In this document: one piece after another, positions 25,463-35,319 of the stretch | Position numbering within the stretch: the stretch's first letter is position 1 | How the letters are laid out: each line of letters opens with the position of its first letter | Assembly (NCBI RefSeq): GCF_008704795.1 | Contig: NZ_CP023690.1 | Span: 3,792,501-3,856,500, forward strand | Source of the DNA: Streptomyces spectabilis | GTDB taxonomy: Bacteria > Actinomycetota > Actinomycetes > Streptomycetales > Streptomycetaceae | Length of the DNA: 64,000 bases | Reading direction: 5' to 3' | Translations under genes and position numbers: made by a program | Notes under the pieces: model-generated | Told to the model about the DNA's origin: nothing | Database searches by the model: none | What the model saw: the letters and a program-made list of their open reading frames with translations, nothing else

Positions 25463-26335
25463 TCAGCCGCGGGGAACCCGGACCACGCCCTCCTGGATCA
25501 CGGTCACCGCCAGCTTCCCGTCCCTCGTCCAGATCCGCCCCTGCCCCAGGCCGCGCCCGCCGCCCGCCGACGGGGACTCCTGGTCGTAGAGGAGCCACTC
25601 GTCCGCCCGGAAGGGCCGGTGGAACCACATCGCGTGGTCAAGGGACGCGCCCACCACGTCCCCGACGGCCCAGCCGCCGCGCCCGTGCGCGAGCAGCACC
25701 GAGTCGAGCAGCGTCATGTCGGACACGTAGGTGGCCAGGCACAGGTGGAGCAGCGATCCCGCGTGCTCCCCGTCGAGCTTGCCGTTCGTACGGAACCAGA
25801 CCTGCGAGCGCGGCTCCCGGGGGCGGCCCACCGTGCCCCACGGCGGCAGGTCCGCGTACCGCAGGTCGACCGCGGCGCGCGCCTCGACCAGGCGCCGGGC
25901 GACGTCCGGCGGCAAGTGCAGGGGCAGCGCCTCTGCGGCCGTGGGCAGCGTCTCCGGGTCGGGCGCCGCGACCATCCCCACCTGGTGTTCGAGCCCTTCC
26001 TCGTACGCCTGGAAGGACGCCGACAGATGGAAGATCGGCTGGCCGTGCTGCACGGCGACGACGCGGCGGGTGGTGAAGGAGCGCCCGTCGCGGATGCGGT
26101 CGACGGTGTAGACGATGGGCACGCCGGGGTCGCCGGGCCGCAGGAAGTAGGCGTGCAGGGAGTGGGCGGGCCGGCTGTCGGGCACCGTACGGCCCGCCGC
26201 GACAAGCGCCTGGGCCGCGACCTGCCCGCCGAAGACGCGCGGCACCAGGGCCGAGCGGCTCGTGCCCCGGAAGATGTCCTCCTCGACCCGCTCCAGGTCG
26301 AGCAGGTCGAGGAGGTCCTGAAGTTCCCGGCTCAT
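25463..26335 (-). CDS. tesB: Acyl-CoA thioesterase II
   Basis: 290 residues from ATG 26335, eight bases after the preceding acyl-CoA dehydrogenase stop, so both should be on one mRNA. It is a double hot-dog protein. The N-terminal half has VPRVFGGQVAAQALVAAGRT and HSLHAYFLRPGDPGVPIVYT with RSFTTRRVVAVQHGQPIFHL. The C-terminal half has LLDSVLLAHGRGG, then SLDHAMWFHRPFRADEWLLY and DQESPSAGGGRGL, with the Asp and surrounding residues of the TesB active site. TesB hydrolyses medium- and long-chain acyl-CoA to free acid and CoA. The pairing with an acyl-CoA dehydrogenase suggests overflow control in beta-oxidation. Confidence 0.93.
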   Translation of the reverse strand: MSRELQDLLDLLDLERVEEDIFRGTSRSALVPRVFGGQVAAQALVAAGRTVPDSRPAHSLHAYFLRPGDPGVPIVYTVDRIRDGRSFTTRRVVAVQHGQPIFHLSASFQAYEEGLEHQVGMVAAPDPETLPTAAEALPLHLPPDVARRLVEARAAVDLRYADLPPWGTVGRPREPRSQVWFRTNGKLDGEHAGSLLHLCLATYVSDMTLLDSVLLAHGRGGWAVGDVVGASLDHAMWFHRPFRADEWLLYDQESPSAGGGRGLGQGRIWTRDGKLAVTVIQEGVVRVPRG

Positions 26336-26343
26336 GCGCGGAC

Positions 26344-27501
26344 TTACAGACCCATCGACTTCGCGATGATCATCTTCATGACCTCGCTGGTGCCGCCGTA
26401 GATGCGGTTGACGCGGTTGTCGGCGTACAGGCGGGCGATCGGGTACTCGTTCATGAAGCCGTAGCCGCCGTGGAGCTGGAGGCAGCGGTCGATGACGCGG
26501 TGGGCGACCTCGGTGCAGAAGAGCTTCGCGGACGCGGCCTCGGCCGGGGTCAGCTCGCCCGCGTCCAGGGCTTCGAGGGCGCGGTCGGCGACGGCCTCCG
26601 CGGCGTCCACCTCGGCCTGGCAGGCGGCCAGTTCGAACTTGGTGTTCTGGAAGGAGGCGACGGACTTGCCGAAGACCGTGCGCTCCTGGACGTACTCCTT
26701 GGCGAACCGGACGGCGGCCTTGGCCTGCGCGTAGGCGCCGAAGGCGATGCCCCAGCGCTCGGACGCCAGGTTGTGGCCGAGGTAGGCGAAGCCCTTGTTC
26801 TCCTCGCCGAGCAGGTCGTCGACCGGCACCTCGACGTCGACGAAGGCCAGCTCGGCGGTGTCGGAGACCTTCAGGCCGAGCTTGTCGAGCTTGCGGCCGA
26901 CGGAGTAGCCCGCGGACTTGGTGTCGACGGCGAACAGCGAGATGCCGAAGCGGCGGTCGTCCTCGCGCGGCGCGGCGGTGCGGGCGCAGACGATCACGCG
27001 GTCGGCGTGCACACCGCCGGTGATGAAGGTCTTGGCGCCGTTGAGGACGTAAGTCGTGCCGTCCTCGGAGAGCCTGGCGGTGGTCTTCATGCCCGCGACG
27101 TCGGAGCCGGTGCCCGGCTCGGTCATGGCAAGGGCCCACATCTCCTCGCCGGAGACGAACTTGGGCAGGAAGCGCTTCTTCTGCTCGTCGGTGGCGAGCA
27201 TCTGGAGGTACGGCAGGCCGAGCAGGACGTGCACGCCGGAGCCGCCGAAGGAGACGCCCGCGCGGGCCGTCTCCTCGTACATGACCGCCTCGAACTTGTG
27301 CGAGTCGATGCCCGCGCCGCCGTACTCCTCCTCGACGCGGATGCCGAAGACCCCGAGCTCGGCGAGCTTGTAGTAGAAGTCGCGGGGCGCCTGGCCCGCC
27401 GCGTACCAGTCGTCGTACACGGGCACGACCTCGGCCTCGATGAAGGCCCTGACGGTCTCCCGGAATGCCTCGTGGTCCTCATTGAAAACAGTGCGCCGCA
27501 C
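26344..27501 (-). CDS. Acyl-CoA dehydrogenase
   Basis: 385 residues with the full acyl-CoA dehydrogenase fold: an N-terminal helical domain, the beta domain with ALAMTEPGTGSDVAGMKTTA and YVLNGAKTFITGG, and a C-terminal helical domain ending QLHGGYGFMNEYPIARLYAD and VNRIYGGTSEVMKMIIAKSM. FAD-binding residues around RTVFGKSVASFQNTKFELAA are present. The Glu base in the IYGGTSEV region places it with short/medium- or long-chain enzymes. It oxidises acyl-CoA to 2-enoyl-CoA, passing electrons to ETF. First gene of a two-gene unit with tesB. A palindrome at 27529-27542 upstream is a probable regulator site. Confidence 0.93.
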   Translation of the reverse strand: MRRTVFNEDHEAFRETVRAFIEAEVVPVYDDWYAAGQAPRDFYYKLAELGVFGIRVEEEYGGAGIDSHKFEAVMYEETARAGVSFGGSGVHVLLGLPYLQMLATDEQKKRFLPKFVSGEEMWALAMTEPGTGSDVAGMKTTARLSEDGTTYVLNGAKTFITGGVHADRVIVCARTAAPREDDRRFGISLFAVDTKSAGYSVGRKLDKLGLKVSDTAELAFVDVEVPVDDLLGEENKGFAYLGHNLASERWGIAFGAYAQAKAAVRFAKEYVQERTVFGKSVASFQNTKFELAACQAEVDAAEAVADRALEALDAGELTPAEAASAKLFCTEVAHRVIDRCLQLHGGYGFMNEYPIARLYADNRVNRIYGGTSEVMKMIIAKSMGL

Positions 27502-27528
27502 GGTTGGACTCCCTCGATGACAGGCACG

Positions 27529-27542
27529 ACTAAGCGCTTGCT
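27529..27542. promoter_or_regulatory. Palindrome upstream of the acyl-CoA dehydrogenase gene
   Basis: ACTAAGCGCTTGCT has a perfect AAGCGCTT core and weaker outer symmetry. It lies 28 bases before the start of the acyl-CoA dehydrogenase gene, where a fatty-acid-responsive TetR protein would act. It differs from the GTTA/TAAC-type sites at 28212-28255, so two regulators may be involved. Confidence 0.5.
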
Positions 27543-27589
27543 CATCGACGTTACCCGTGGGTCACTGTGACCGTCCAGAGCCAGAAGCG

Positions 27590-28189
27590 TTACCGGCGGC
27601 CCTCCGCCGCCGCTCCCAGCGCTCCCCGGGCGAGCCGGTGCAGCAGGTCCGCCATGGCGTCCCGGCCCGGCAGGGCTCCAGGGCGGCCCAGGTGCGGGGT
27701 CGAGTTCAGGAGGCCGAAGACCGCGTGGACGGACGCGCGGGCCTCGGCCTCGGGCAGACCGGGATAGACCTCGCGGACGGTGGCCACCCACAGCTCCACG
27801 TACTGCCGCTGGAGCTGGCGCACCATCTTGCGGTCGCTGTCCCGGAGGCGGTCCAGCTCGCGGTCGTGGAGAGTGATGAGCGGGCGGTCGTCCAGGGCGA
27901 AGTCGATGTGGCCCTCGATGAGCGAGTCCAGGGCGGCGTCCGGCGAGCCCGCGGCCTCCGCGGAGCGGCGCTTGCCGCCGGTGAGGAGCCGCTCGCTGAT
28001 GCCGACGAGCAGCTCGGCGAGCATCGCGTCCTTGCCCGCGAAGTGGCGGTACAGACCGGGCCCGCTGATGCCGACGGCGGCTCCTATCTCGTCCACGCCG
28101 ACGCCGTGGAAACCGCGCTCGGCGAAGAGCCGGGCGGCTTCCTTGAGGATCTGCTCGCGGCGGGTGGGGGCGTCGGTCCTGGTGGCCAT
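27590..28189 (-). CDS. TetR-family regulator of the leucine/isovalerate operon
   Basis: 199 residues. The helix-turn-helix is REQILKEAARLFAERGFHGV followed by GVDEIGAAVGISGPGLYRHF (residues 11-50). The C-terminal part (ALDSLIEGHIDFALDDRPLI, LQRQYVELWVATVREVYPGL) is the TetR_C type found next to acyl-CoA metabolism genes. It is divergent from an acyl-CoA carboxylase/HMG-CoA lyase operon, and two operator-like sequences lie in the 83-base gap, so it very probably represses that operon and itself and responds to a branched acyl-CoA. Last gene before the ACAD/tesB pair on the same strand. Confidence 0.9.
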   Translation of the reverse strand: MATRTDAPTRREQILKEAARLFAERGFHGVGVDEIGAAVGISGPGLYRHFAGKDAMLAELLVGISERLLTGGKRRSAEAAGSPDAALDSLIEGHIDFALDDRPLITLHDRELDRLRDSDRKMVRQLQRQYVELWVATVREVYPGLPEAEARASVHAVFGLLNSTPHLGRPGALPGRDAMADLLHRLARGALGAAAEGRR

Positions 28190-28211
28190 GGAAACAATTC
28201 TAGACAGCGCC

Positions 28212-28255
28212 GTTAGCGGTCGTTAACCTAAGGGCAGACGTTAACGCTCACTAAC
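28212..28255. promoter_or_regulatory. Tandem TetR operator sites in the liu divergent promoter
   Basis: Two 16-base sites, GTTAGCGGTCGTTAAC (28212-28227) and GTTAACGCTCACTAAC (28240-28255), share the half-site CGTTAAC and are 28 bases apart centre to centre. The first is palindromic at six of eight pairs. They fill the region between the TetR gene and the carboxylase gene. Confidence 0.68.
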
Positions 28256-28272
28256 CCGGGGAGCACAAGCGG

Positions 28273-29889
28273 ATGCAACAGGCACCGGTCCTCACGAGCG
28301 CGGCGGACCCCGCCTCGGAAGCCTGGCGGGCGAACGAGTCGGCGCACGCCGCACTCCTGGCCGAACTGCGCGCCAAGCTCGCCGCGGCCAGGCTCGGCGG
28401 CGGCGAGCGCGCCCGGCAGCGGCACGTGGCGCGCGGCAAGCTGCTGCCGCGCGACCGCGTCGACGCGCTGCTCGACGCGGGCTCGCCGTTCCTGGAGCTG
28501 GCCCCGCTCGCGGCGGACGGGATGTACGGCGGCGACGCCCCGGCGGCCGGTGTCATCGCGGGTATCGGCCGGGTCAGCGGCCGCGACTGCGTGATCGTCG
28601 CCAACGACGCCACCGTCAAGGGCGGCACGTACTACCCGATGACGGTCAAGAAGCACCTGCGGGCCCAGGAGATCGCCCTGGAGAACCGCCTGCCGTGTCT
28701 GTACCTGGTGGACTCCGGCGGCGCCTTCCTGCCGATGCAGGACGAGGTCTTCCCCGACCGCGAGCACTTCGGGCGGATCTTCTACAACCAGGCGCGGATG
28801 TCGGGCGCGGGCATCCCGCAGATCGCCGCGGTGCTCGGCTCCTGCACGGCCGGCGGGGCGTACGTCCCGGCGATGAGCGACGAGGCCGTGATCGTCCGCA
28901 ACCAGGGCACGATCTTCCTGGGCGGCCCGCCCCTGGTGAAGGCCGCCACGGGCGAGGTCGTCACCGCCGAGGAGCTCGGCGGCGGCGAGGTCCACTCCCG
29001 CGTCTCCGGCGTCACCGACCACCTCGCGGAGGACGACCCGCACGCGCTGCGCATCGTGCGCACGATCGTCTCCACGCTCCCCGCGCGCGGACAGCTGCCC
29101 TGGGAGGTGCGGCCCGTCGAGGAGCCGAAGGTCGACCCCCTCGGTCTGTACGGCGCGGTGCCGGTGGACTCCCGCACCCCGTACGACGTGCGCGAGGTCA
29201 TCGCGCGCGTGGTCGACGGCTCCCGCTTCGCGGAGTTCAAGGCGGAGTACGGCCAGACGCTCGTCACCGGCTTCGCCCACATCCACGGCCACCCGGTGGG
29301 CATCGTCGCCAACAACGGCATCCTGTTCTCCGAGTCCGCCCAGAAGGGCGCCCACTTCATCGAGCTGTGCGACCAGCGCGGCATCCCGCTGGTGTTCCTC
29401 CAGAACATCAGCGGCTTCATGGTCGGCCGGGACTACGAGGCGGGCGGCATCGCCAAGCACGGCGCCAAGATGGTCACAGCCGTGGCCTGCGCCCGCGTGC
29501 CCAAGCTGACCGTCGTGGTCGGCGGCTCGTACGGGGCGGGCAACTACTCCATGTGCGGCCGGGCCTATTCACCCCGCTTCCTGTGGATGTGGCCGAACGC
29601 CAAGATCTCCGTGATGGGCGGCGAGCAGGCCGCGTCCGTGCTCGCCACCGTCAAGCGCGACCAGCTCGAAGCGCGCGGCGAGCAGTGGTCGCAGGACGAC
29701 GAGGAGGCCTTCAAGGCCCCCGTCCGCGCCCAGTACGAACAGCAGGGCAACGCCTACTACGCCACGGCACGCCTGTGGGACGACGGCGTCATCGACCCGC
29801 TGGAGACCCGCCAGGTGCTCGGCCTGGCCCTGACCGCGTGTGCCGGGGCCCCGCTGGGCGACCGCGGCTTCGGCGTCTTCCGGATGTGA
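28273..29889 (+). CDS. Acyl-CoA carboxylase beta subunit, methylcrotonyl-CoA type
   Basis: 538 residues, the carboxyltransferase subunit. The N-half acyl-CoA site and the C-half biotin site are visible: [60 protein letters not shown], and later [20 protein letters not shown] and [20 protein letters not shown] with [20 protein letters not shown]. The GAGNYxMCGRAY segment and the HMG-CoA lyase downstream point to 3-methylcrotonyl-CoA carboxylase of leucine degradation, not propionyl-CoA carboxylase. It forms a complex with the biotin subunit encoded 14 bases downstream. First gene of the operon controlled by the divergent TetR protein. Confidence 0.9.
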   Translation: MQQAPVLTSAADPASEAWRANESAHAALLAELRAKLAAARLGGGERARQRHVARGKLLPRDRVDALLDAGSPFLELAPLAADGMYGGDAPAAGVIAGIGRVSGRDCVIVANDATVKGGTYYPMTVKKHLRAQEIALENRLPCLYLVDSGGAFLPMQDEVFPDREHFGRIFYNQARMSGAGIPQIAAVLGSCTAGGAYVPAMSDEAVIVRNQGTIFLGGPPLVKAATGEVVTAEELGGGEVHSRVSGVTDHLAEDDPHALRIVRTIVSTLPARGQLPWEVRPVEEPKVDPLGLYGAVPVDSRTPYDVREVIARVVDGSRFAEFKAEYGQTLVTGFAHIHGHPVGIVANNGILFSESAQKGAHFIELCDQRGIPLVFLQNISGFMVGRDYEAGGIAKHGAKMVTAVACARVPKLTVVVGGSYGAGNYSMCGRAYSPRFLWMWPNAKISVMGGEQAASVLATVKRDQLEARGEQWSQDDEEAFKAPVRAQYEQQGNAYYATARLWDDGVIDPLETRQVLGLALTACAGAPLGDRGFGVFRM

Positions 29890-29903
29890 GGGGTACGGAC
29901 GGG

Positions 29904-31856
29904 ATGAGCATGTTCGAGACAGTCCTTGTCGCCAACCGGGGCGAGATCGCCGTGCGCGTCATCCGCACGCTGCGCTCCCTCGGCGTCCGCTCGGTGGCCG
30001 TCTTCTCCGACGCGGACGCCGACGCCCGGCACGTGCGGGAGGCCGACACGGCCGTGCGGCTCGGCCCGGCGCCCGCCGCCGAGAGCTATCTCTCGGCGGA
30101 GCGCCTCCTCGCGGCCGCCGCCTCTTCCGGCGCCCGGGCCGTCCACCCGGGCTACGGCTTCCTCGCGGAGAACGCCGCCTTCGCGCAGGCCTGCGCGGAC
30201 GCCGGGCTCGCCTTCATCGGGCCGCCCGCCGCCGCGATCGACCTCATGGGCGACAAGATCCGCGCCAAGGAGACCGTGCGCGCGGCCGGGGTGCCCGTGG
30301 TGCCGGGCTCGTCCGGCAGCGGCCTGACCGACGAGCAACTGGTGGCCGCCGCGCGGGAGATCGGCACGCCGGTCCTCCTCAAGCCCTCCGCGGGCGGCGG
30401 CGGCAAGGGCATGCGCCTGGTCCGCGACGCCGCGCTGCTCGGCGAGGAGATCGCCGCCGCGCGGCGCGAGGCGCGCGCCTCCTTCGGCGACGACACCCTC
30501 CTCGTGGAGCGCTGGGTCGACCGCCCCCGGCACATCGAGATCCAGGTCCTCGCCGACGCCCACGGCAACGTGGTGCACCTGGGCGAGCGCGAGTGCTCCC
30601 TCCAGCGCCGCCACCAGAAGATCATCGAGGAGGCGCCGAGCGTCCTCCTCGACGAGGAGACGCGCGCCGCGATGGGCGCCGCCGCCGTCGAGGCCGCGCG
30701 CTCCTGCGGCTACGTCGGCGCGGGCACGGTCGAGTTCATCGTCCCCGGCAGCGACCCGTCCTCGTACTACTTCATGGAGATGAACACCCGCCTCCAGGTG
30801 GAGCACCCGGTCACCGAGCTGATCACCGGGCTCGACCTGGTGGAGTGGCAGCTCCGGGTCGCGGCGGGCGAGCATCTGCCCTTCGGTCAGGACGGCGTGC
30901 GCCTGACCGGGCACGCCGTCGAGGCCCGCGTCTGCGCCGAGGACCCCACGCGCGGCTTCCTGCCCTCCGGCGGCACGGTCCTGCTCCTGCGCGAGCCCTC
31001 CGGCGACGGCGTGCGCACCGACTCCGGCCTCAGCGAGGGCACGGAGGTCGGCAGCCTGTACGACCCGATGCTGTCCAAGGTCATCGCGTACGGCCCGGAC
31101 CGGGCGACGGCGCTGCGCAAGCTGCGCGCGGCCCTCGCGGACACGGTCATCCTGGGCGTGCCGACCAACACCGGCTTCCTGCGCCGCCTCCTCGCCCACC
31201 CGGCGGTGGCGGCGGGCGACCTCGACACCGGCCTGGTCGAGCGGGAGGCCGAGGGCCTGGTCGCCGCCGGCGTACCGGCCGAGGTGTACGAGGCCGCGGC
31301 CCTCGCGCGGGCCGCCGCCCCCGCCGCGACCGGCTGGGTCGACCCCTTCTCGGTGCCCAGCGGCTGGCGCCTCGGGGGCGAGGCCGCGTGGACGGCGCAC
31401 CACCTCCGGGTGCCGGGGCACGACCCCGTGGTCGTCCGCACCCGCCGCGCGGCCGACGGCGGCACCGAGGTGGACCTCGGGGAGCTCGGGGAGGCATCGC
31501 CCCGCCGCCACCGCTACCACCGCGCGGGTGACTGGCTCGGCCGGGACGGCGACGCCTGGGAGGTCCGGGACCACGACCCGGTGGAGGCCGCGCTCACCGG
31601 CGCGACCCACGCGGGAGCCGACGCCCTGACCGCCCCGATGCCCGGCACCGTCACCGTCGTCAAGGTCGCCCCCGGCGACCGCGTGGCCGCGGGCCAGAGC
31701 CTCCTCGTCGTGGAGGCGATGAAGATGGAGCACGTCATCTCCGCCCCGCACGCGGGCACCGTCACCGAGCTCGACGTCACCCCGGGCAGCACGGTCGCCA
31801 TGGACCAGGTCCTGGCCGTGGTGGTCCCCGACGAGAGCGTGGAGGAGGAGTCATGA
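29904..31856 (+). CDS. Biotin-dependent acyl-CoA carboxylase alpha subunit
   Basis: 650 residues from ATG 29904. Residues 1-450 are biotin carboxylase: [20 protein letters not shown], the ATP-grasp glycine loop [34 protein letters not shown] and [21 protein letters not shown] linker domain follows (~480-570). The C-terminal biotin carrier domain has [10 protein letters not shown] and the biotinylated Lys in [19 protein letters not shown]. It uses ATP and bicarbonate to carboxylate biotin and hands the carboxyl group to the beta subunit. The stop overlaps the HMG-CoA lyase start (ATGA), showing tight coupling. Confidence 0.93.
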   Translation: MSMFETVLVANRGEIAVRVIRTLRSLGVRSVAVFSDADADARHVREADTAVRLGPAPAAESYLSAERLLAAAASSGARAVHPGYGFLAENAAFAQACADAGLAFIGPPAAAIDLMGDKIRAKETVRAAGVPVVPGSSGSGLTDEQLVAAAREIGTPVLLKPSAGGGGKGMRLVRDAALLGEEIAAARREARASFGDDTLLVERWVDRPRHIEIQVLADAHGNVVHLGERECSLQRRHQKIIEEAPSVLLDEETRAAMGAAAVEAARSCGYVGAGTVEFIVPGSDPSSYYFMEMNTRLQVEHPVTELITGLDLVEWQLRVAAGEHLPFGQDGVRLTGHAVEARVCAEDPTRGFLPSGGTVLLLREPSGDGVRTDSGLSEGTEVGSLYDPMLSKVIAYGPDRATALRKLRAALADTVILGVPTNTGFLRRLLAHPAVAAGDLDTGLVEREAEGLVAAGVPAEVYEAAALARAAAPAATGWVDPFSVPSGWRLGGEAAWTAHHLRVPGHDPVVVRTRRAADGGTEVDLGELGEASPRRHRYHRAGDWLGRDGDAWEVRDHDPVEAALTGATHAGADALTAPMPGTVTVVKVAPGDRVAAGQSLLVVEAMKMEHVISAPHAGTVTELDVTPGSTVAMDQVLAVVVPDESVEEES

Positions 31857-32812
31857 CCGCCCCCGGCCTGCCCATGGCCGTACCAGCCCGGGGCCTGCCG
31901 CCCCGGGTCCGCATCCACGAGGTGGGCGCCCGCGACGGCCTGCAGAACGAGAAGGCGACGGTCCCCACCGAGGTCAAGGCGGAGTTCGTACACCGCCTGG
32001 CCGCCGCGGGCCTGACCACCGTCGAGGCGACGAGCTTCGTGCACCCCAAGTGGGTGCCCCAACTGGCCGACGCCGAGCGGCTGTTCCCGCTGCTCGGTGA
32101 CATCGAGGGGGTGCACCTGCCGGTCCTGGTCCCCAACGACCGCGGCCTGGACCGCGCCCTCGCGCTCGGCGCCCGCCGCGTCGCCGTGTTCGCCAGCGCC
32201 ACCGAGTCCTTCGCCCAGGCCAATCTGAACCGCACGGTGGACGAGGCCCTGGCGATGTTCGAGCCGGTGGTGGCCCGCGCCAAGGCGGCGGAGGCCGCGC
32301 ACGAGCGGGTGCACGTGCGGGGCTACCTGTCCATGTGCTTCGGCGACCCGTGGGAGGGCCCGGTGCCGATCCCCCAGGTCGTCCGCGTCTGCAAGGCCCT
32401 TCTCGACATGGGCTGTGACGAGCTGAGCCTCGGCGACACCATCGGCGTGGCCACGCCGGGCCACGTCCTGGCGCTGCTCGCCGCGCTCGACGAACAGGGC
32501 GTGCCGACGGACCGGATCGGCGTGCACTTCCACGACACGTACGGCCAGGCGCTCGCCAACACCCTCGCCGCGCTCCAGCACGGCGTAACCACCGTCGACG
32601 CGTCCGCGGGCGGCCTCGGCGGCTGCCCGTACGCGAAGAGCGCCACCGGCAACCTCGCCACCGAAGACCTCGTGTGGATGCTGCACGGCCTCGGCATCGA
32701 GACCGGGGTCGACCTCGGCCGTCTCACCGACACCAGCGTGTGGATGGCCACCCAGTTGGGCCGACCGAGCCCGTCGCGCACCGTGCGTGCCCTCTCCCAC
32801 AAGGAGTCGTGA
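31853..32812 (+). CDS. Hydroxymethylglutaryl-CoA lyase
   Basis: 319 residues. The DRE-TIM barrel is clear: [20 protein letters not shown] with the catalytic Arg-Asp, [38 protein letters not shown], a metal-binding [20 protein letters not shown] and the catalytic Cys loop [20 protein letters not shown]. It cleaves HMG-CoA to acetyl-CoA and acetoacetate, the last step of leucine degradation. The start overlaps the preceding stop by four bases. Its stop nearly abuts the following acyl-CoA dehydrogenase, so four genes form one operon. A methylglutaconyl-CoA hydratase, needed between carboxylase and lyase, is not in this operon. Confidence 0.93.
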   Translation: MTAPGLPMAVPARGLPPRVRIHEVGARDGLQNEKATVPTEVKAEFVHRLAAAGLTTVEATSFVHPKWVPQLADAERLFPLLGDIEGVHLPVLVPNDRGLDRALALGARRVAVFASATESFAQANLNRTVDEALAMFEPVVARAKAAEAAHERVHVRGYLSMCFGDPWEGPVPIPQVVRVCKALLDMGCDELSLGDTIGVATPGHVLALLAALDEQGVPTDRIGVHFHDTYGQALANTLAALQHGVTTVDASAGGLGGCPYAKSATGNLATEDLVWMLHGLGIETGVDLGRLTDTSVWMATQLGRPSPSRTVRALSHKES

Positions 32813-32817
32813 TCTCC

Positions 32818-33978
32818 ATGGACCACCGCCTCACCCCCGAGCACGAGGAACTCCGGCGCACCGTCGAGGAGTTCGCGAACGACGTGGTCGCCCCGAAGAT
32901 CGGCGACCACTACGAGCGGCACGAGTTCCCGTACGAGATCGTGCGCGAGATGGGCCGCATGGGCCTGTTCGGCCTGCCGTTCCCGGAGGAGTACGGCGGC
33001 ATGGGCGGCGACTACCTGGCGCTCGGCATCGCCCTCGAGGAGCTGGCGCGCGTCGACTCCTCCGTCGCGATCACCCTGGAGGCGGGCGTCTCGCTCGGCG
33101 CCATGCCGCTGCACCTCTTCGGCACGGACGAGCAGAAGCGCACCTGGCTGCCGCGGCTCTGCTCGGGCGAGCTGCTCGGCGCGTTCGGGCTCACCGAGCC
33201 CGGCGCGGGCTCGGACGCGGGCGGCACCCGGACGACGGCGCGCCTGGACGAGGCCACCGGGGAATGGGTCATCAACGGCACGAAGTGCTTCATCACCAAC
33301 TCCGGCACCGACATCACGGGCCTGGTCACGGTCACGGCCGTCACCGGCCGCACCGACGACGGCAGGCCGCTAATCTCCTCGATCATCGTGCCGTCCGGTA
33401 CGCCGGGCTTCACGGTGGCGGCGCCGTACTCCAAGGTCGGCTGGAACGCGTCGGACACCCGGGAGCTGTCCTTCGCCGACGTCCGCGTACCCCGGGCCAA
33501 CCTCCTCGGCGAGCAGGGCCGCGGCTACGCCCAGTTCCTGCGCATCCTCGACGAGGGCCGCGTCGCCATCGCGGCGCTCGCCACCGGGCTGGCCCAGGGC
33601 TGTGTGGACCAGTCCGTGAAGTACGCCAAGGAGCGGCACACCTTCGGGCGGCCGATCGGTTCCAACCAGGCCATCCAGTTCAAGATCGCCGACATGGAGA
33701 TGAAGGCGCACACCTCCCGCCTCGCCTGGCGCGACGCGGCGTCCCGCCTGGTCGCCGGGGAGCCCTTCAAGAAGGAGGCGGCGCTCGCCAAGCTCTACTC
33801 CTCGACGATCGCCGTCGACAACGCCCGCGAGGCCACCCAGATCCACGGCGGCTACGGCTTCATGAACGAGTACCCCGTGGCCCGCATGTGGCGCGACTCC
33901 AAGATCCTGGAGATCGGCGAGGGCACGAGCGAGGTCCAGCGCATGTTGATCGCCCGCGAGCTGGGCCTGACGAGCTAG
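32818..33978 (+). CDS. acdH: Acyl-CoA dehydrogenase, isovaleryl-CoA/branched-chain type (AcdH)
   Basis: 386 residues from ATG 32818 (AAGGAG eleven bases upstream; a GTG at 32809 overlapping the lyase stop is the alternative). The fold is standard: LGAFGLTEPGAGSDAGGTRT, EWVINGTKCFITNSGTDITG, LAQGCVDQSVKYAKERHTFG, IHGGYGFMNEYPVARMWRDS and LEIGEGTSEVQRMLIARELG. Position at the end of a leucine-catabolic operon and the synteny with S. coelicolor acdH (as I recall it, a branched short-chain acyl-CoA dehydrogenase) suggest oxidation of isovaleryl-CoA and perhaps isobutyryl-CoA. It supplies or drains precursors for branched fatty acids and polyketides. Confidence 0.88.
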   Translation: MDHRLTPEHEELRRTVEEFANDVVAPKIGDHYERHEFPYEIVREMGRMGLFGLPFPEEYGGMGGDYLALGIALEELARVDSSVAITLEAGVSLGAMPLHLFGTDEQKRTWLPRLCSGELLGAFGLTEPGAGSDAGGTRTTARLDEATGEWVINGTKCFITNSGTDITGLVTVTAVTGRTDDGRPLISSIIVPSGTPGFTVAAPYSKVGWNASDTRELSFADVRVPRANLLGEQGRGYAQFLRILDEGRVAIAALATGLAQGCVDQSVKYAKERHTFGRPIGSNQAIQFKIADMEMKAHTSRLAWRDAASRLVAGEPFKKEAALAKLYSSTIAVDNAREATQIHGGYGFMNEYPVARMWRDSKILEIGEGTSEVQRMLIARELGLTS

Positions 33979-34053
33979 GGGCGCTCCCCTCTCCCGCCCA
34001 CCCGCGATGACGGGGAGGTTCGGGAGGTGGGGGCCTGGGGTCGGCAGCCAGGG

Positions 34054-34072
34054 AAGGTTAGGTTAACCTAAG
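34054..34072 (+). promoter_or_regulatory. Iron box (DmdR/IdeR-type) upstream of the siderophore-binding protein
   Basis: AAGGTTAGGTTAACCTAAG contains the perfect 14-base palindrome TTAGGTTAACCTAA at 34058-34071. It matches the TTAGGTTAGGCTAACCTAA-type box recognised by DmdR1/IdeR, which represses siderophore genes when ferrous iron is plentiful. It sits 59 bases before the desE-type start. Confidence 0.88.
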
Positions 34073-34130
34073 CACGATTTCCGGCCAGTGCCTGCTGGCG
34101 GCTTCCGCACGCACGAAAGCAGAGACCCCC

Positions 34131-35171
34131 ATGCCCCGTCTCCCCCAGCCCTCCCGCCGCGGCATCCTCGCCGCGGGCGGCGCCCTCGGCCTGACGGCCG
34201 TCCTCGCGGCCTGCGGGGACGAGAAGAAGGGCGGCGGCAAGAGCGGCGGCGGCTCCACGGACAGCGGCCCCTGGTCGTTCAAGGACGACCGCGGCCAGAC
34301 GGCCAGGAAGGACTCCACGCCGAAGAACATCGTCGCGTTCACCGGCGTCGCCGCCGCCCTCTACGACTACGGCATCGAGGTCAAGGGCGTCTTCGGCCCG
34401 ACGAAGACCAAGGACGGCAAGCCCGACGTCCAGGCCGGCGACATGGACATCAGCAAGCTGACGATCCTCGGCAACGCGTGGGACCAGTTCAACATCGAGA
34501 AGTACGTGGGCCTCCAGCCGGATGTCCTGATCTCGACCATGTTCGACGACAAGGGCACGCTCTGGTACGTCCCCGAGGCGTCCAAGGACAAGATCCTCAA
34601 GCTCGCCCCGAGCGTCGGCGTCTCGGTGTACGACCGCCAGCTGACCAAGCCCCTGGAGCGGCTGCTCTCGCTCGCGGAGTCGCTCGGCGCGGACGTGAAG
34701 GCCGACAAGGTCGTCAAGGCGAAGAAGCGCTTCGAGGCCGCGTCGGAGCGGCTGCGCAAGGCCGCGAAGTCCCGCCCGGAGATCAAGGTCCTGGTGGGCT
34801 CGGCGAGCGCGGACATCTTCTACGTCTCCGGCTCCAACCTCTCCGCGGACCTGGAGTACTTCAAGGCCCTCGGCGTGAACCTCGTCGAGCCGCCCGCGAA
34901 GGCCCTGAAGGCGAGCGGCGGCTGGTTCGAGAACCTGTCCTGGGAGAACGTCGACCAGTACGGGGCCGACGTCATCATGATGGACAACCGCACCTCCGCC
35001 CTGCAGCCCGAGGGCCTGGAGAAGCAGAAGCCCACCTGGGGCAAGCTGCCCGCGGTGAAGGCCGGACAGGTCATCCCGCGCGTGACGGAGCCGATCTTCT
35101 CCTACGCCAAGTGCGCGCCGATCCTGGAGGACCTCGCCGAGGCGATCGAGAAGGCCAAGAAGGTCTCCTGA
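34131..35171 (+). CDS. desE: Ferric-siderophore-binding lipoprotein, DesE-type
   Basis: 346 residues. The N-terminus is a lipoprotein signal with a Tat-like RR: PSRRGILAAGGALGLTAVLA, then ACGDEK, with lipid-modified Cys near residue 28. After a Gly/Ser/Lys linker comes a class III solute-binding protein: DSTPKNIVAFTGVAAALYDY, KYVGLQPDVLISTMFDDKGT, a long connecting helix (residues ~165-230), and VLVGSASADIFYVSGSNLSA, YGADVIMMDNRTSALQPEG. This matches S. coelicolor DesE, which binds ferrioxamines for an ABC importer. Unlike the biosynthetic genes downstream, I see no deletion or motif loss here. Own iron box upstream and terminator downstream. Confidence 0.9.
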   Translation: MPRLPQPSRRGILAAGGALGLTAVLAACGDEKKGGGKSGGGSTDSGPWSFKDDRGQTARKDSTPKNIVAFTGVAAALYDYGIEVKGVFGPTKTKDGKPDVQAGDMDISKLTILGNAWDQFNIEKYVGLQPDVLISTMFDDKGTLWYVPEASKDKILKLAPSVGVSVYDRQLTKPLERLLSLAESLGADVKADKVVKAKKRFEAASERLRKAAKSRPEIKVLVGSASADIFYVSGSNLSADLEYFKALGVNLVEPPAKALKASGGWFENLSWENVDQYGADVIMMDNRTSALQPEGLEKQKPTWGKLPAVKAGQVIPRVTEPIFSYAKCAPILEDLAEAIEKAKKVS

Positions 35172-35192
35172 CCCGCGCCCGCACCCCGTACA

Positions 35193-35228
35193 GAGCCGCC
35201 CCTCCGCCCCGCGGAGAGGGCGGCTCTG
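35193..35228 (+). terminator. Terminator after desE
   Basis: AGAGCCGCCC (35193-35202) pairs perfectly with GGGCGGCTCT (35219-35228), and an inner TCCGC/GCGGA stem extends it. It lies 21 bases after the desE stop and separates that gene from the desABC operon. Confidence 0.82.
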
Positions 35229-35319
35229 CCCGTATGAGGTCCGTACGAGGCCCGCGAGAGGCCGCCGCCACGTCCGCACCGCCCGCCGCGCCGACCCCTC
35301 CAGCACCCTTGATTTGAAC

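Noticed and set aside
29757..31751. 664-codon minus-strand frame opposite the biotin carboxylase
   Set aside because: Low-complexity Gly/Arg/Ala translation without motifs; the plus strand encodes a perfect biotin carboxylase.
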